From contig CM024175.1 in NCBI GenBank assembly GCA_013433145.1, forward strand, positions 6,246,516 through 6,310,515: DNA of 64,000 nucleotides. Reading direction: 5' to 3'. The first letter of the stretch is position 1, and each line of letters begins with the position of its first letter. The notes below the pieces were generated by a model, which was given only the letters and a program-made list of their open reading frames with translations, was not told the DNA's origin and searched no databases. The position numbers and the translations under genes were made by a program. The stretch is from Ascaris suum. Lineage: Eukaryota > Nematoda > Chromadorea > Rhabditida > Ascarididae. This document shows positions 61,427 to 64,000 of this stretch, one piece after another.

Positions 61427-61519
61427 CTTTAGCAAGTGGGCGCCGTGCACGAGAACACATCCGATTTTGCACACTCTCTTCCAGCATCACAACGGCGACT
61501 CATAATCCGCCTTGCAGGT
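61427..61519 (+). other. candidate exon
   Basis: After a GTGATGCTTTAG acceptor the frame reads QVGAVHENTSDFAHSLPA then SQRRLIIRLAG up to TTGCAG|GTCTGC. The frame stays open to 61837 but becomes Cys/Tyr-rich and less convincing. Confidence 0.17.
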
Positions 61520-61899
61520 CTGCTGCAAAATATCAGCTTTGCCACTCAACACAAAAGCAATCTACATTTTATGCACTTCTGCAATGATCGCTTAAGTACT
61601 TTATGCCAGTGTTTTGTTCGTGCATTTGTTTTTCGCACTATACATATGTGCTTATATATTTACATGTACTTTTGTTTCCATTTATACAATATATCTGTAT
61701 GTAGTGCGAGCGTGTATATGTGGGTATTTGCATGTATTCATCCATCCACGTTATTGGCTCACCACTGGAAACAACGCCTTCTGTCAACTCACCTTTCAAA
61801 TTGCTCCACCAGCACAGGAATTACTCATAAGCTTTGAAATGTGTGAAAAAATGTGCACACGAGAATGCACTTTATAATCAATTTTGCTTAAAAGCGTAA

Positions 61900-63090
61900 G
61901 GAAAAAAGGAATTTTCAGCAGAAGTATTCTGTCCCTGGTCAGTTCTTTTAAAACACGATTACACTGCTGAGGTATGTTTCATTATTTGTTCGAATCTTAA
62001 GAAACTGGTCGGTATAGGGAAGAAGCTATAATGACGCATGTCCTATTAGCTCAGGTATCACACCTACCTGCCAAATAGGTGTTTGAGTAACTAACTAGTA
62101 AACTGATAGGCTGCAGTCCTGAAATTCACATTTTCTAGTCTCCATGGTACGTTGTTCTCTCAGTTTGAAAAGAATGCAGAATATGCTTTTGTCTGAGCGC
62201 ACTATAAAGTACAAGATTTTCCTATCTGTGATTTCAGCAAAGCGTTATTATTTATAGGAAATCACAAGAGTGACTGCAGTAAAATCGTTGAACTTGCGAT
62301 GTGCCAAATCCGATCGTTTGAGTAGATTCTTTCGCTATTAGTCTGCACAATAATACTACATTAGCTTTTGTTTTGCAACATAGCTTTCAGTGTTAGTTGT
62401 TATTGCGTAACTGGCAGCGGTGAGTATTAACCCGATTAGTCAAGAATACATTTTTTTAGAGTCATATGAGGAAATCTGCTTTCCTCACATTCCCACCTTT
62501 TTGGTTGGCCAGAACACTTCAAAGTTTGTGATTTTTGAGGCGTGGCCGCAACAAGATGATAAATAAGTCGTGAAAAGATGGCGAAGGAAAGTTGTTGGAA
62601 AATGCACAATTTTCAGCATTATTTCTATTTCATCTAACCGAGTGCCAGAGCCGGTCATTTGCCAACCATTGAAATAAAACTGCTATTGATAATATTTTCT
62701 ATTGCCGTTCAATAGCACAACACGTAAAATGGTCTTCAACCGCTGAAAACTAGCAGGCTGCTAGATTTCAATAGATATTGACTATCTTACAACGTTTTCG
62801 GGTAATTAGGCTGGAGAGAGGAGTGCATTTCAAATTTGTTGCATTTCATTGCGAGAAACAATTTACTAATTTTGGCTTTCAATGAGCTCGAGAGAATTGT
62901 TTGTAGAGTTTGTTTAGCATTCGCTATCAATGAACATTTTTTATTGATTCAGCAACGCGACGTTCTGAGATGGTTTTTGCATGCGAGTTGAGCACTCACA
63001 TATTTGCATAACCTTTGCGCATTTATCTTTGTCGCTTTCCTAAAAATTTTTGGGACATTATTCTTCGTTCTGTTATGTGCTAATCAATAG
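61900..63090. other. no supported gene
   Basis: No ORF of note on either strand and no repeat that I can see. Confidence 0.5.
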
Positions 63091-63384
63091 ATGAAGTTGT
63101 ATTTGCAACCAGCCAATAAGGTACTCACGATAGAGCACAAACTGAGTATGGAATATACACTATTTAGCCAGAGGAGTGAGTGGGGTGCGGATTTTAAAAA
63201 CTTAAGCGAAGATTACTTGCGATGGATCGAGAAGGGAGGACGTGAACCGACATTAGATGATGCGGACACCGGGAGAGGGAGGGGGAGGGGGCGGAGGAAA
63301 GAGGGTGCAAGCAATTTTCAGCGTTTTGCAAACAGTGCGCAAATATTCAACATTTATGTCTCTGTCAACAAAAAAGTCTATTGA
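63091..63384 (+). other. unidentified 97-aa ORF containing a G-rich tract
   Basis: The frame starts MKLYLQPANKVLTIEHKL and contains ADFKNLSEDYLRWIEKGG. A Gly-Arg repeat (GRGRGRGRRK) is encoded by the polypurine tract at 63271. It ends at TGA after NKKVY. It could be an RGG-like fragment or chance. Confidence 0.22.
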
Positions 63385-64000
63385 ACAATTTATTTACGCA
63401 GTGCTATTCATGAACATCTCTTGAGATATGGAGGGAAAGGAATAAAAAAATAGAATAGATTTTCCAAAACAGACAAGAAATAAAAACCTATGCAGCGAAT
63501 GTATATGTGTGTCTGTTTCTTTATTCGGCGAAAGCTTCAACTAGAATACTGAAGATGGTGCAAAAAAATTTGCTGGATCACATGATGATTCCGAAATACC
63601 AACATTCAACTTTAGAGTTATGATCTCTTAAATGTGTGAGAAGACTTCCACTGATCGGTATGCGTTTTGCATTGATCAGATGACAAAAACGCCAATCTTT
63701 TGCGCTTGATTTATTCTAGCGATTCGATCATCTGAAATCTATAGACATCATTTGCGATGTTTTATTGTTTGTTGCCAAGTTACGAGACTATTTGATGTGG
63801 TGGGCGAAGTGTAAAAGCATCTTCTTGGCATGCCTATGCATTAGGTTCATTTGATTGCTGGTGGAGAATAACCATATTTTATGCAGTCCACAGCTGTTGC
63901 TTGTCGACTGAGAGTATTTTTTACCTAAGGCATTGAAGTCTGTAATTTTTACTTTCCTTATGCTTACTGTATACCAGAAATTCATGTCTCTGGCCATATC

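Noticed and set aside
61614..61877. Plus-strand Cys/Tyr-rich ORF
   Set aside because: Reflects TATG/TATA-rich sequence; no splice support.

Overview
This 64 kb window is eukaryotic, and most likely comes from a strongylid (hookworm-type) nematode. What I see is AT-rich DNA with no open frame longer than about 150 codons, no bacterial gene order, and short GT-AG introns of about 55-270 nt with C. elegans-like GTAAGT donors and pyrimidine-CAG acceptors. There are several tRNA-derived SINE heads and long (TA)n arrays. The species call is inference: two blocks (7.3-7.7 kb and 23.9-24.4 kb) encode peptide stretches that I associate, from memory only, with dispersed families in hookworm gene sets.

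Layout. At 0-6 kb there are mostly isolated coding-like exons, plus a tRNA-like/GC-rich repeat block at 2.87-3.27 kb. At 6.1-6.85 kb there is a decayed coding relic on the minus strand. At 7.3-8.45 kb is the best gene model of the window: six plus-strand exons with matching phases, one intron carrying a (TA)69 array. At 9-20 kb are scattered candidate exons, an 8-bp-TIR solo-LTR-like element (14.92-15.22 kb) and long gene-poor stretches. At 20-28 kb there are more ORFs, a second TA array, a degenerate repeat and two SINEs. At 27.8-30.55 kb is a minus-strand cluster of coding-like ORFs, including a spliced pair of exons directly after a third TA array. At 34.5-35.7 kb is a GC-rich island with a short-intron gene end. 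From 36 to 53 kb the sequence is mostly AT-rich and gene-poor, with small ORF clusters at 38, 42.4-43 (fourth TA array), 44-45.7 and 49.6 kb. At 53.8-55.9 kb there are minus-strand small genes, including one possible secreted peptide. At 58.7-60.5 kb there is a SINE plus tail and a minus-strand terminal exon. The rest is largely empty.

Caution. For a sequence of this composition I estimate that a few chance ORFs of 115 codons or more are expected, and GC-rich patches are open in several frames on both strands. Unspliced ORFs without splice or homology support are therefore given low confidence. No protein here is assigned a named function because I recognised no domain. The four (TA)n arrays, the SINEs, the LTR-like element and the duplications are the most secure features. 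The gene models rest on phase-matched splice sites and coding-like composition and need transcript evidence.
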